Shown: positions 34,026 to 43,216 of the stretch, one piece after another
Numbering within the stretch: position 1 is the stretch's first letter
How the letters are laid out: the number at the start of each line of letters is the position of its first letter
Assembly (NCBI GenBank): GCA_964484195.1
Contig: CAZAER010000022.1
Location: forward strand, 5,648 to 69,647
Reading direction: 5' to 3'
DNA from: JALHOP01 sp964484195
GTDB taxonomy: Bacteria > Myxococcota > XYA12-FULL-58-9 > JALHOP01
DNA length: 64,000 bases
Notes under the pieces: generated by a model
Told to the model about the DNA's origin: nothing
Database searches by the model: none
What the model saw: the letters and a program-made list of their open reading frames with translations, nothing else
Made by a program: the position numbers and the translations under genes

Positions 34026-35231
34026 TCACTCTTCGTCGAGATCGACCCGGGCGAAACGTGGGTTCACGATGGTGTTGTGGGTGCTGCCGAAGGTGTACGA
34101 GATGCCGAGCTTGATCTCGAAGGTGTAGTCGGTCGGTTGCTGGGCGGTCCACAGCAAGAGCTCGGTGTCGGTGATCTGGCGACCGCGCAGGTTCACTTGG
34201 TCGCGCACCAGGGCAGCTTCACCTTCGAGGTTCACCGCGAGCCCGGCGGTGATCCGCAGGCTCAAGATGGCACCGGTGCTCACGCGATAGAGGTTGGGAT
34301 CATCGAGGAAGTGATTGATCTGGCCAATCCACTGCATGCTGCCCCAGGGCTGGTTCACGTCCGCGATCAGCGACAGGGCGTGATAGGGCTTCCACTCGCG
34401 GGTCTCGCCGAAGGCGGTGCGCTCGATGTACCAGTTGGCCCAGCCACCGATTTGATAGGCGAGCCGTAGCTGTTTGCTGGCGTTCTCGGAGTAGGGAAAG
34501 AAGTTGAATTCGCCAAGGGCTCCGACGTGCAAGTGGCCGTCGAGGTTCGCGTATTCATCGGCCCGCCCGGTGACGACGGCGCCTGCCGCCCAGTGCTCGC
34601 GGATGGTGTGCGCATAAATTGCGCGGGTCTGCCAGCGATCGACGTCGCCGCTCACGCGTTGCCCATCTTCGAGGAGGAATCCGCTCCAGCGGCGGGTGTA
34701 GGAGCCCCGGATGCGCAGCTTGTGCGCGTCGGTCACGCGGCGTGCGGTGACCGCGCCGGTGCCTTCCATGAAGTAGTAGCCACTGCCGCCGTCGCCCTCG
34801 ACCGAAAGCTCCGGCGCGATCGCCCAGTAGTCCCACGGGTCATCGAGCTTCGAGAGCTGCACGCCGCTGCGACCGGGGACCGACAGCTTGAAGGCGGCCG
34901 CGTGCGGGGTGTCGTCGAGGAGGTCATAGAGAATACGGAGGATGGCTTGCAGCAGATGCTCGCGGGCGACCATGTCGGCGGTGCCGGCGGGAACGCTGAA
35001 GGCCTCGGAGTGCGAGCCGTCGATCGACACCGTGAAGCGCTCGCCGTTGCTTCCGGAGGGTTGGCGGACGACCACGATGTTGAAGTCCGCGAGATACGGG
35101 TCGCGCGAGAAGTCGAAGTAGCTGAGCTCTTGGCGCAGGTACGTGTCGAAACACTCCTGCGGACAGCTCAGGAAGAGGCTTGGTGGTTTCTCGGAGGCGG
35201 TGACTGTGAGAACGGCAAGGAGATAGAGCAA
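34026..35231 (-). CDS. hypothetical outer-membrane beta-barrel protein
   Basis: About 401 aa from TTG 35231 (TTG 35246 adds five codons). A Sec signal (LYLLAVLTVTA) leads into a beta-rich N-terminal domain (about 20-115). Residues about 150-400 show alternating strands with aromatic girdles and the closing strand YTFEIKLGISYTF, typical of an outer-membrane barrel. No family is recognised. The start lies 2 nt beyond the stop of the upstream lipoprotein gene, so these two are translationally linked, and the next gene downstream is asnS. Confidence 0.7.
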   Translation of the reverse strand: MLYLLAVLTVTASEKPPSLFLSCPQECFDTYLRQELSYFDFSRDPYLADFNIVVVRQPSGSNGERFTVSIDGSHSEAFSVPAGTADMVAREHLLQAILRILYDLLDDTPHAAAFKLSVPGRSGVQLSKLDDPWDYWAIAPELSVEGDGGSGYYFMEGTGAVTARRVTDAHKLRIRGSYTRRWSGFLLEDGQRVSGDVDRWQTRAIYAHTIREHWAAGAVVTGRADEYANLDGHLHVGALGEFNFFPYSENASKQLRLAYQIGGWANWYIERTAFGETREWKPYHALSLIADVNQPWGSMQWIGQINHFLDDPNLYRVSTGAILSLRITAGLAVNLEGEAALVRDQVNLRGRQITDTELLLWTAQQPTDYTFEIKLGISYTFGSTHNTIVNPRFARVDLDEE

Positions 35232-35233
35232 CT

Positions 35234-36133
35234 CTAGGGAACCCAAAACGCAAACGCAGTGCCCGCGCCGGCAACAGCACCGGACCCGAGGCTCAGATTG
35301 CTGCTGATGTCCGTCGCCACCGCTACCGGACTGACCACCGTGATGTACAGCCCAGGCCGTCCGAAGGTCTCGCGCGGGATGGTGAAGGCGGTCGCTGGAT
35401 TGTCGTTGAAGATGAGATTCACGTACTCGCCGACGGTTCTCGGTCCGTTTTCGAAGACAGGGTTCGGCTCGGACGGCAAGCGCCAGCTCGAGGGATCGAG
35501 CGCGTCGTCACCGCCGGTACCGACATATTCGATGCGGAAGACCGTGATGAACGCGGGCTCCGAGACGCCGGCGCCGCTCCAGTCGACTTTCAGCGGGGTC
35601 GTGCGCTCGTGGCGGCGGAGCTGCACGCCATTGACGTTGCCGAGCCCGGAGAGCGGAGGATCGAAGGCCACGTCGTCGGGTGCGAGCACCGTCGGGGCGA
35701 CGACGCGCACGGTGTACTGGTCGTCGCCGGTCTCGACATCGAAGGTGTAGAGCGAGCTCGCCTCGTAGGCGAGGCGTGCATCACTGCAATTCGCGGCGCT
35801 GATGCTGGTCGCGGTGTACGTGCCGGCGACGCTGCGCTGAGCGCACAGGCCGACGGTGACTCCCGACCATGATGCCGTGATGTTGGCGTTGCCGATGGGC
35901 GTGATGGTGGTGGACGCGAGTGACTCGCGCTCACCGAGCGCGAAGGCGACGCCAGTCGAGCCGTTGCGGTCGATGCCGCTCAGGGGCAGGGCGGCGGCGA
36001 GCTGGGCCGTCATGTCGGTGGCGTCGGCAAAGCTCGGGGTGCGCGTGAGCACGGCGACGCCCTGGGTCTTCGACATGAGCTGGTCGCAGCCGAGAACGGC
36101 AACGAGAAGAATAGGCGTGAGCTGCTTCACCAT
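35234..36133 (-). CDS. hypothetical lipoprotein
   Basis: A 299-aa protein from ATG 36133, chosen because GGGAGG lies 6 nt upstream and the signal peptide starts here. Lipobox VLGC at about 13-16. The rest is beta-rich with several segments resembling immunoglobulin-like or carbohydrate-binding sandwiches (VDWSGAGVSEPAFITVFRIEY, GLYITVVSPVAV). No family is recognised. It sits between a BamE-like protein gene and the barrel gene on the same strand; the three look like one envelope gene group. Confidence 0.7.
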   Translation of the reverse strand: MVKQLTPILLVAVLGCDQLMSKTQGVAVLTRTPSFADATDMTAQLAAALPLSGIDRNGSTGVAFALGERESLASTTITPIGNANITASWSGVTVGLCAQRSVAGTYTATSISAANCSDARLAYEASSLYTFDVETGDDQYTVRVVAPTVLAPDDVAFDPPLSGLGNVNGVQLRRHERTTPLKVDWSGAGVSEPAFITVFRIEYVGTGGDDALDPSSWRLPSEPNPVFENGPRTVGEYVNLIFNDNPATAFTIPRETFGRPGLYITVVSPVAVATDISSNLSLGSGAVAGAGTAFAFWVP

Positions 36134-36167
36134 GGATGGCCTCCCGTACTGCCACATTGCAAGTCTG

Positions 36168-36983
36168 CTACGTCTGCGGGGGCGGAGTCGTCGGCGTGCC
36201 CTCGGAGGACACGTTCTCACGGGGGGCTTCTCGGACCGCGCGGCCTTCTTTGACTTCCGAAACCGTATCGTTGACGAGCCAGACTTCCTTCGAGGTGTAC
36301 CAGGCGACGCGCGCCTCGCCTTTATCGCTCTGCTCGATGAACCACATGGTCGGCGTGCCCCAGGCAGCCGTGAGCTCTTCGCGCGACATGCCTTCTACGA
36401 CGTTCTTGTGCTCGATGGCGGCGCGAACCGTGGGCCGACGGCTCCCTAGCCAGCGCTGGACGTCACCTTCGGGCGCGAACATGGCCGCGATAGCGTCTTC
36501 GACTTGTTGCTCGGTCTCGAGCTCGAGCGGCAGCAGGGCGACGAAGCCACGGCGATTCTCGAGCGGCGCGTGGGTCTCGTCGGGGGCCGGCTTCAAGTAG
36601 ACCCACGGGTTGTAACGCGGGGTCGTGAACATGCGGTGGGCGAGGGCGCTGCGGTCAGGGAACTCGATGCGTTCGATGACGAAGCGGCTGCCTGCAGGCA
36701 CGATGCCCTTCTGTCCCTTCGGATGGATGGGCGCGCCGTTCAGATCGACGATGTGCGAGGTGTCGGCGAAAGGGTGGGGCGAGAGCAGCCAAAGCTCGTT
36801 CTCGTCGTAGAGCTCGCCGTAGTAGTTCGACTGACGAAGCTCGACGACGTTACCGGCGTGACGTTTCTCGATTTGCGCGCGGACTTCCGGAGCGATGCGG
36901 GTCTGCGAAGCGCAGCGCCACATGGCTACGAACGAGAGGGCGACGATCGAAGCGCCACAAATGGCGCGCAGCGTGGGTCGCAT
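36168..36983 (-). CDS. exported protein with BamE/SmpA-like motif
   Basis: 271 aa. A hydrophobic N-terminal segment (about 8-22) anchors or exports it; a Cys at 24 is not in a good lipobox. The middle part (VPAGSRFVIERIEFP, about 95-110) resembles a small SH3-like beta domain. At about 195-245 the phrase GMSREELTAAWGTPT, then WYTSKEVWLVNDTVSEV follows the BamE/SmpA pattern (GMxxxEVxxxLGxP, W-Y, V-x-x-V). A role in outer-membrane assembly is inferred from this only. It is divergent from the S41 peptidase gene. Confidence 0.6.
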   Translation of the reverse strand: MRPTLRAICGASIVALSFVAMWRCASQTRIAPEVRAQIEKRHAGNVVELRQSNYYGELYDENELWLLSPHPFADTSHIVDLNGAPIHPKGQKGIVPAGSRFVIERIEFPDRSALAHRMFTTPRYNPWVYLKPAPDETHAPLENRRGFVALLPLELETEQQVEDAIAAMFAPEGDVQRWLGSRRPTVRAAIEHKNVVEGMSREELTAAWGTPTMWFIEQSDKGEARVAWYTSKEVWLVNDTVSEVKEGRAVREAPRENVSSEGTPTTPPPQT

Positions 36984-37150
36984 GGGTGAAAGCTATCACG
37001 GCACATCCGAAGCGAAGAAAAAGATCGCCAGCTCGTTTTTTCGCCGTGCCCACCTGCCACCCCACGGGAGATCCGGTGTCCTGACGACTTTCGGCAACGA
37101 CTTCGCCCCGATCGCCGATCATCCGTCAGCCCCCCTCAGGAGAAGCCGCA

Positions 37151-39121
37151 ATGACATCCGTTCAATCAACGGGTAAGGCCCAAGACCGTCTGGTTTCCGC
37201 CAAATCCGGCGAAGCCGCGCCCAGCGCGAAGTCTGTCGCCCCGGCGGTGGTCCCGCAGCGAGGCAAGACGACGGCGCCCGACGCTTTCGCGCTGACGACC
37301 GGTGCCCAGAAGGTCGTGGCCGTGCAGCCTTCCGAGCGCCAAGCCCTGGGGATGGAGCTCGAGGTCATTTTCGCCAAGATCGACGAGCACTACGGCCCAC
37401 GTCTCATGAAGGCCGAGAGCATCGGCTTGGACTGGGCCGCGCTGAAACAGGAGTTTCGCCAGAAGGTCCAGACCATCAACACCCTCGATGAGTTCTACTT
37501 CTTGGTCTCGGCGTTCCTGAGCCGGCTCGATGACGCCCACGTGAGCGTCACCCTTCCCAGCTCGAAGACCTTCTCGCTGCCCATCCAGCTCTCCGACACG
37601 CCCGAAGGTCTGGTCGTGAACTACGTAGGCATCACCGCCGATGGGAGCATGGAACGGGCCCCCGCGGTCGGCGACATCTTGGTCGCGATCGACGGCAAGA
37701 GCCCCGAGGCTTTCCAGGCTCAGTACCCCCAGCTCAACAAGTTCGGAAACAAAGAGACCAACAAGGCGATGTTCGCGCGCACCTTGTCCGGCATCTCGGA
37801 GTCGCAAGGCATCTCGCTCGCGACCTTCCCGAAGGAGCTGACGTTCACTCTGCGCTCGGCGGACGGCGAGACCTACACCACCAAGGCTACCTACATCGAA
37901 AATGGTGTCGGGCTGATCGGCCGGCCGCTGCGTGGCGTGAGCTTGCAGGGCGCGTCGCTCTTCACCGGAGGCCGCGAGGAGACCGCGTCCAATCCGCTCG
38001 GCAAGCTGATGGACCACCCGATCTTCGCCACGGCTCTCAAGGCCGCGCGGAGCGGCGCCCGTGAGCGTCTCGAGAAGATCGCGGCGTTGATGGAGCGCCT
38101 CGACAATCTGGTCGACCTGCGCGCCCAGTTCTCGTGGCTCGGGGGTAGCAACGCCCTCGAGGGTCAGGGCCAGAAGATCCAGATGGGCCACGAAGAGCCG
38201 ACCTTCAAGCTCCCCGCGGACTTCAAGCGCATCAAGCTCCCCGTCGGTCTCGACATGGCGGTGAACGGCACGCTGTTCGCCGGCACCTTCGAGCACAATG
38301 GCAAGCGCGTTGGCCTGCTGCGCATCGCTTCGTACGTGCCGAGCGTGATGCCCACTTCGCCGCTGTTGATCCGCTATTACATGAAGCAGCTGCGCGAGAA
38401 GAGCGACGTGCTCATCATCGATCAGCAAGACAACCCGGGCGGCGCCGTGGTCTTCTCGGACCTCCTGCTCAAGGGCCTCATGGGCAAGCTCGATCCCGAG
38501 AAGCACATGCGCTTCGCGGTGAAGCCCACGCAGTCGTTCTTGCGTATGTACGCCGAGCTCATCGAAGCGCTCGAGCAGTCGGGTGAAGACGAAGGCATCG
38601 GTACGGACGCTAAAGCGGACTTCATCGCGCGGCTCCAGGCCGACCTCGACAAGGTGAAGCTGGCGTACGAGCGCGGCGACGACTTGAGCGAGCCCATCGC
38701 CTTGTCGACGGTCAGCGAAGTGCTCGACGTGTTGCTCACCAACAACTCGATCATGAAGGCCGCCATGTGGGCCCTGGGCGTGAAGGACGAAGAGACCTAC
38801 GACAAGCCCGCGCACTTCTTGATCAACCAGATGGACTTCTCCGGTGGTGACGCAACGCCCGCGAACTTCCAAGACTACGGTCGCGGACAGCTCATCGGTG
38901 TCGGCACCGCTGGCGCCGGTGGCAGCGTCGAGGAGCACCAGCACCGCATGAAGGCCGAGTTCACCTATCGCCTGACAGCGAGCCTGATGGTTCGGCCGGG
39001 TGGGCGCTACGTCGAGAACTACCGCGTTCTGCCCGACGTGAATTTCGCTACCACCGCGCAGGATTATCGCGATGGTCACTCGACGTTCCTGCCGCGCTTG
39101 CTCGAGAAGATTGGGCTCTGA
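37151..39121 (+). CDS. S41-family (C-terminal-processing) peptidase-like protein
   Basis: 656 aa from ATG 37151 with AGGAGAAG well placed upstream. No signal peptide; the first ~55 residues are Ala/Ser/Pro-rich and disordered. Residues about 65-140 resemble the N-terminal helical region of CtpA/Tsp-like proteases and about 150-215 a PDZ-like segment (VGDILVAIDGKSPEAF). The S41 core follows in the C-terminal half: VLIIDQQDNPGGAVVFSD, then MDFSGGDATPANFQDYG (candidate catalytic Ser) and IGVGTAGAGGSVEE. The catalytic Lys cannot be assigned with certainty. A periplasmic protease role needs an export route not visible here. Confidence 0.75.
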   Translation: MTSVQSTGKAQDRLVSAKSGEAAPSAKSVAPAVVPQRGKTTAPDAFALTTGAQKVVAVQPSERQALGMELEVIFAKIDEHYGPRLMKAESIGLDWAALKQEFRQKVQTINTLDEFYFLVSAFLSRLDDAHVSVTLPSSKTFSLPIQLSDTPEGLVVNYVGITADGSMERAPAVGDILVAIDGKSPEAFQAQYPQLNKFGNKETNKAMFARTLSGISESQGISLATFPKELTFTLRSADGETYTTKATYIENGVGLIGRPLRGVSLQGASLFTGGREETASNPLGKLMDHPIFATALKAARSGARERLEKIAALMERLDNLVDLRAQFSWLGGSNALEGQGQKIQMGHEEPTFKLPADFKRIKLPVGLDMAVNGTLFAGTFEHNGKRVGLLRIASYVPSVMPTSPLLIRYYMKQLREKSDVLIIDQQDNPGGAVVFSDLLLKGLMGKLDPEKHMRFAVKPTQSFLRMYAELIEALEQSGEDEGIGTDAKADFIARLQADLDKVKLAYERGDDLSEPIALSTVSEVLDVLLTNNSIMKAAMWALGVKDEETYDKPAHFLINQMDFSGGDATPANFQDYGRGQLIGVGTAGAGGSVEEHQHRMKAEFTYRLTASLMVRPGGRYVENYRVLPDVNFATTAQDYRDGHSTFLPRLLEKIGL

Positions 39122-39165
39122 CCAGCCGTTGTGAACTGGCGCGCAAAGCGCAATAACAGCGGGGC

Positions 39166-39999
39166 GTGCTCAAGTTCGCCAAATACCAAGGCACCGGGAA
39201 CGACTTCCTGGTGGTCGACAAGCGGGCGGGAGGAGTGCCTCTCGCCGCCGACGTCGTCGTGCGCTTGTGCGACCGGCATCGCGGGGTTGGCGGTGACGGT
39301 GTCTTGACCCTCTGGAAAGAGGCCGAGCACGACTTCCGCATGCAAGTGCAGAACGCCGACGGCTCCGAGTCGGAGATGTGCGGCAACGGGCTGCGTTGCG
39401 TCGCCCGCTACGTGCACGATCACACGACCCACGCGGGTGACAGGCTCACTGTCCGCTCCGGCGATGGCACCTACGTCATCGAGCGCGTGCAGACCGGCGT
39501 GTACCGCGTCGACATGGGACGGCCGACCTTGGACAGCCCGCAGCTGCCTCCCGAGTCGCGGGGCCGCGCGCCGTTCACGCTCTCGGCCGGCGAAGCGCAT
39601 TTCGACGCCGTCGCGCTCTCCTTCGGCAATCCGCACGCGGTGATCTTCACGGCCGAGGACCCGATGCTGCTCGCCACGACCTACGGGCCGCTGCTCGAGC
39701 GTCACCCGTCGTTCCCCGAGCGGGTCAACGTGTCGTTCGCGCGATCGCTGGCGCCCGGACGTTTCGAGACCGTGGTCTTCGAGCGCGGCTCCGGCATCAC
39801 GCAGGCGTGCGGCAGTGGCGCCTGCGCCGTCGCCATCGCGGCGGTGTGGAGCGGCCGCACGCAGCGCGACCAAGGCATCGAGATCGCTTTGCCCGGTGGT
39901 GTGCTCACCATCAGCGTCGACGCGGGTGACCGGGTGCTCTTGCAAGGCCCAGCGGAGCTCGTCTTCGCTGGCGAGGTCGATGAGACGCGGCTTCGCTGA
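39166..39999 (+). CDS. dapF: diaminopimelate epimerase
   Basis: A 277-aa enzyme that interconverts LL- and meso-diaminopimelate in lysine and peptidoglycan synthesis. Both catalytic cysteines are present: C72 in SEMCGNGLRC and C215 in TQACGSGAC, each in its family signature; KYQGTGNDFLVVD is the usual N-terminus. The length is standard. GTG 39166 is the start. The downstream hydrolase gene begins inside its last 20 nt. No other lysine-pathway gene is adjacent. Confidence 0.96.
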   Translation: MLKFAKYQGTGNDFLVVDKRAGGVPLAADVVVRLCDRHRGVGGDGVLTLWKEAEHDFRMQVQNADGSESEMCGNGLRCVARYVHDHTTHAGDRLTVRSGDGTYVIERVQTGVYRVDMGRPTLDSPQLPPESRGRAPFTLSAGEAHFDAVALSFGNPHAVIFTAEDPMLLATTYGPLLERHPSFPERVNVSFARSLAPGRFETVVFERGSGITQACGSGACAVAIAAVWSGRTQRDQGIEIALPGGVLTISVDAGDRVLLQGPAELVFAGEVDETRLR

Positions 40000-41323
40000 G
40001 GTCGTTCTCTCGCTCACCATCGTCGCCTGTACGCCGGAGCGGACAGGTGGCACCGCTCCGCGCTTCGAGGACTGCGCTCTCGGCGGCTCCTCGAGCAGCG
40101 CCCGCGTCCAGGCACGCTGCACGAGCATCGATGGGCTGAAGGTCGCCGTCTTGCACGCCGAGGGCGGTCTGCGGGCACCCGATCCGCTGTTCTTCATTCC
40201 GGGTGGGCCCGGGCAAAGCGCCTTCGCGGCATTTGCGCAGGTCGCGGGGGCTTTCGCGCTCATCCGCAGGCATCGCGACATCGTCATCGTCGAGCCGCGC
40301 GGCGTCGGTGAGTCGGAGCCTCTCGTTTGTTCGGCCCCGTTGCCGGACGACCTGCGGTCACCCGATGCGCTATCGCGGTTGAGGACCTGCGCCGCCGAGC
40401 TCGGCGACAAACCGAGCTTCATCAACACGAACGCTGCGGTGCGTGACCTCGAGATGGTTCGTGGTGCCCTGGGATACGGGGCGATCAATCTTTACGGTGC
40501 GTCATACGGGACGCGCGTCGCCTTGCAGGTGGCGAAGGCCCGCCCGGACCTCACGCGATCCCTCGTGCTCGACGGTGTCATCGCCCCGGAGACGAGCTTG
40601 GGGGTCGACCAGGCCAAGGCCACGCAGCAGGCCTTCGAGGCCATGGCGAAGCGCGCTGGGTTCACGACGCCGAGCTTTTCGCCGCCTCGGGCGACGCTCG
40701 AGGTGAGGCATCCCGTGAGCGGCGAGCCGACACGCATCGAGCTCGACGAGCGCCTGGTGCAGGACACGCTGCGGATGATGCTCTACCAGAGCGAGCTCAC
40801 CGCCCTGATTCCGCGTGTGCTCGAGGAGGCGGCCAGCGGCAACCTCGTTCCACTCGCGACGCAGGCGATGCTCGCACGCGCGAGCGTCGAAGAGGCGGTC
40901 AATCCGCTCGTTTATCTCTCGGTCGTGTGCGCGGAGGACATTCCGTTCTTGCGGCCTGGTGACGACGCCGGTGGTCCGTTCGCGTCGCGCATCACTGAGC
41001 TCGTCGAAGCTTGCAAGAGCTGGCCAGTCGCTCGAGCGGACATGGCACTGAAGCAGTCCGTCGAAACCTCTGCACCGATGTTCCTGGTGTCCGGTGCAGC
41101 GGACCCGGTGACGCCGCCCTCGGAAGCCGAGAAGGTGGCAACGCACGCGAAACACGCGCGCCACTTGGTCCTCGCCGATCAGGGTCACATCGGTATCGTG
41201 CGCGGGTGCGTGCCGCGCTTGGTCGCTGACTTCATCGATGATCCTATGGCGACGGAGCTCGACACGAGCTGCGCCGCGCGCACGTCGGCCTTGCCCTTCT
41301 TCAAAGGTGCGAACGGGCCATGA
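39980..41323 (+). CDS. alpha/beta-hydrolase lipoprotein (proline iminopeptidase/TAP-like)
   Basis: 447 aa from ATG 39980, which overlaps dapF by 20 nt and starts a lipoprotein signal (lipobox TIVAC at about 13-17). The hydrolase core has the oxyanion phrase FFIPGGPGQS, a VEPRGVGES strand, the nucleophile elbow GASYGTR, the acid in VSGAADPVTPPS and a C-terminal His in LADQGHIG. This is the layout of secreted TAP/SlpD-type peptidases, which release N-terminal proline or short peptides. It overlaps the ABC ATPase gene by ATGA, so the three genes downstream of dapF are coupled. Confidence 0.85.
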   Translation: MRRGFAEVVLSLTIVACTPERTGGTAPRFEDCALGGSSSSARVQARCTSIDGLKVAVLHAEGGLRAPDPLFFIPGGPGQSAFAAFAQVAGAFALIRRHRDIVIVEPRGVGESEPLVCSAPLPDDLRSPDALSRLRTCAAELGDKPSFINTNAAVRDLEMVRGALGYGAINLYGASYGTRVALQVAKARPDLTRSLVLDGVIAPETSLGVDQAKATQQAFEAMAKRAGFTTPSFSPPRATLEVRHPVSGEPTRIELDERLVQDTLRMMLYQSELTALIPRVLEEAASGNLVPLATQAMLARASVEEAVNPLVYLSVVCAEDIPFLRPGDDAGGPFASRITELVEACKSWPVARADMALKQSVETSAPMFLVSGAADPVTPPSEAEKVATHAKHARHLVLADQGHIGIVRGCVPRLVADFIDDPMATELDTSCAARTSALPFFKGANGP

Positions 41324-42042
41324 TCACGGTCACCGGCCTCACGAAATCGTTCGGCGCGACGAAGGCCGTGAGCGACGTCACCTTCACGGCCCGCGATGGA
41401 GAAGTGACGGGGCTGCTTGGGCCGAACGGCGCGGGCAAGACCACGACGTTGCGCATTCTCTCCACCATCTTGCGCGCCGATAGTGGCGCCGCACGTGTCG
41501 ATGATCTCGACTGCGCTGACGATGCCACCGCGGTGCGGCGGCGCCTCGGCGTGGTGAGCGCCGGTGCCGGCCTCTATCCACGCCTCACGGCGCGTGAGCA
41601 CGTCTTCTATTACGGCCGCCTCCATGGTCTCGCCGACAGCGCGCTGGAGACCCGCTGCGCGAAGCTCGCCGACGAGCTGCAAATGCACGACATCATCGAT
41701 CGCCGCGTCGCCGGATTTTCGCAGGGCGAAAAGCTCAAGGTGAACATCGCCCGGGCGTTGGTGCACGACCCGCGCACGGTCTTGCTCGACGAGCCCACCA
41801 ACGGGCTCGACGTCATCGCGACGCGCGCCATGCGCGGCATCATCAAGGGCTTCCGCGAACAGGGCCGGTGCATCGTCGTGTCGACGCACGTCATGCAGGA
41901 GGTCGCGGCCCTCTGTGACCGCATCGTCATCATCGCCAAGGGCCGGGTGGTCGCCGACGGCTCGGGCGGAGACCTTCTCGCGCACACCGGCGCGGTGTCG
42001 CTCGAGGATGCCTTCGTGAGCCTCGTCGGAGGCGTCGCATGA
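41320..42042 (+). CDS. ABC transporter ATP-binding protein (NatA-like)
   Basis: A 240-aa ATPase subunit: Walker A GPNGAGKTT, signature FSQGEKLKVNIARAL (the Gly-Glu variant of LSGGQ), Walker B VLLDEPTNGLDV and switch His in STHVMQEV. The closest type is the ATPase of the NatAB sodium/drug exporters and of ABC-2 systems generally. It pairs with the permease gene that overlaps it by ATGA. Confidence 0.92.
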   Translation: MITVTGLTKSFGATKAVSDVTFTARDGEVTGLLGPNGAGKTTTLRILSTILRADSGAARVDDLDCADDATAVRRRLGVVSAGAGLYPRLTAREHVFYYGRLHGLADSALETRCAKLADELQMHDIIDRRVAGFSQGEKLKVNIARALVHDPRTVLLDEPTNGLDVIATRAMRGIIKGFREQGRCIVVSTHVMQEVAALCDRIVIIAKGRVVADGSGGDLLAHTGAVSLEDAFVSLVGGVA

Positions 42043-43181
42043 GGGCGCTCCTCGTGGTCCTCGCCAAAGAGCTGCGCGACAATCTGCGCGACCGGCGGAC
42101 GCTCTTCGTCGCCATGCTACTGCCGTTGTTCACCCCGATGACCGTCGGGCTCGTGCTGGTGTGGAACCTCCACAACCAGATCGAGCGCTATGACGCGCCG
42201 CTGACCGTGCCCATCGAGGGCAAAGCCGCGCTGGTGGAGAATGCGCTCATCGAGGCAGGCTGTATTCTCGTCCCGCGCGCCCAGGACGCGGCCTTCGACG
42301 TGGCGTTGCGCATCGATCCCGACTTCGAAGCCAAGGTGCGCCAAGGCAAGCCAGCCGAGCTCGAGCTGACCTACGACTCGGGCCGCCAAGACTCCGCCCG
42401 CGCCGCCAGCCGCGTGCGTGCCGCGCTCGAAGGGATCGCCCGCACGCTCGGCGCCGTGCGACTGATCGAGCGTGGGGTGAGCCCACAGATTCTCGCTCCG
42501 TTTGCGATAGCGGAGCGCGACCTCGCGACTCCAGAATCGCGCATGGCTTTCCTCTTCGCCGGAGTGCCGTTCACCCTCATCATGCTCGCCTTCATGGGCG
42601 GCCTGTACGTCGCCATCGACACCACGGCAGGGGAGCGCGAGCGCAATTCCTTCGAAGCCTTGATGACGAGCCCCGTCCCACGCGCCGCGGTGGCTTTCGG
42701 AAAGCTCGCGGCAGTGACCTTCTTTGCGTGGCTCGCCCTGGTGGTGAGCGCCGCCGGCCTCGTGTCGTTGCCGCACGTGTTACCCGCCCGCGCCCTCGAT
42801 GTGCCGCTCAAGCTCGACCCGACGACCATCATCGCGTCGGTCGTCTTGTTGGTGCCGCTCACATTCCTCGCATCGGCATTGCAAACGCTGGTGGCTGCGA
42901 GCGCCAAGGGGTTCAAGGAGGCGCAAGCGACCCTGACGTACGTCGTGCTCGTGCCCATGGTGCCAGCGATGGTGCAGATCCTGGTTCAGCCCGAGCCACG
43001 CGCCGCCATCATGTGGATTCCGGCTTTCTCCGAGCAGATCATCATCGATCAGTGGCTGCGTAACCAAACCGTCGCCCCGGGGCTCCTGGCGCTGACCCTG
43101 GTGTCGACCAGCCTGCTTGCATTGTTGCTCGCATGGGGGGGTGCGCGGCGGTACGGTGATGAGCGCACGTTCTTGCCTTGA
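42039..43181 (+). CDS. ABC-2 type permease (NatB-like)
   Basis: 380 aa. One N-terminal membrane helix (about 22-42), a large extracellular domain (about 55-165), then five or more C-terminal helices. The phrases AKELRDNLRDRRTLFVAMLLP and AGERERNSFEALMTSPVPR are typical of NatB-type ABC-2 permeases. With the preceding ATPase it forms an exporter; the substrate (Na+, a drug or a lipid) is not evident. ATGA overlap with the ATPase gene. Confidence 0.9.
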   Translation: MRALLVVLAKELRDNLRDRRTLFVAMLLPLFTPMTVGLVLVWNLHNQIERYDAPLTVPIEGKAALVENALIEAGCILVPRAQDAAFDVALRIDPDFEAKVRQGKPAELELTYDSGRQDSARAASRVRAALEGIARTLGAVRLIERGVSPQILAPFAIAERDLATPESRMAFLFAGVPFTLIMLAFMGGLYVAIDTTAGERERNSFEALMTSPVPRAAVAFGKLAAVTFFAWLALVVSAAGLVSLPHVLPARALDVPLKLDPTTIIASVVLLVPLTFLASALQTLVAASAKGFKEAQATLTYVVLVPMVPAMVQILVQPEPRAAIMWIPAFSEQIIIDQWLRNQTVAPGLLALTLVSTSLLALLLAWGGARRYGDERTFLP

Positions 43182-43216
43182 ACCGTACTTGCCTTGAGTC
43201 CTAAGTCGGGAAAGCC

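Noticed and set aside
37166..39079. A 637-codon open frame on the minus strand
   Set aside because: It lies opposite the S41 peptidase gene, which has a good ribosome binding site and family motifs.
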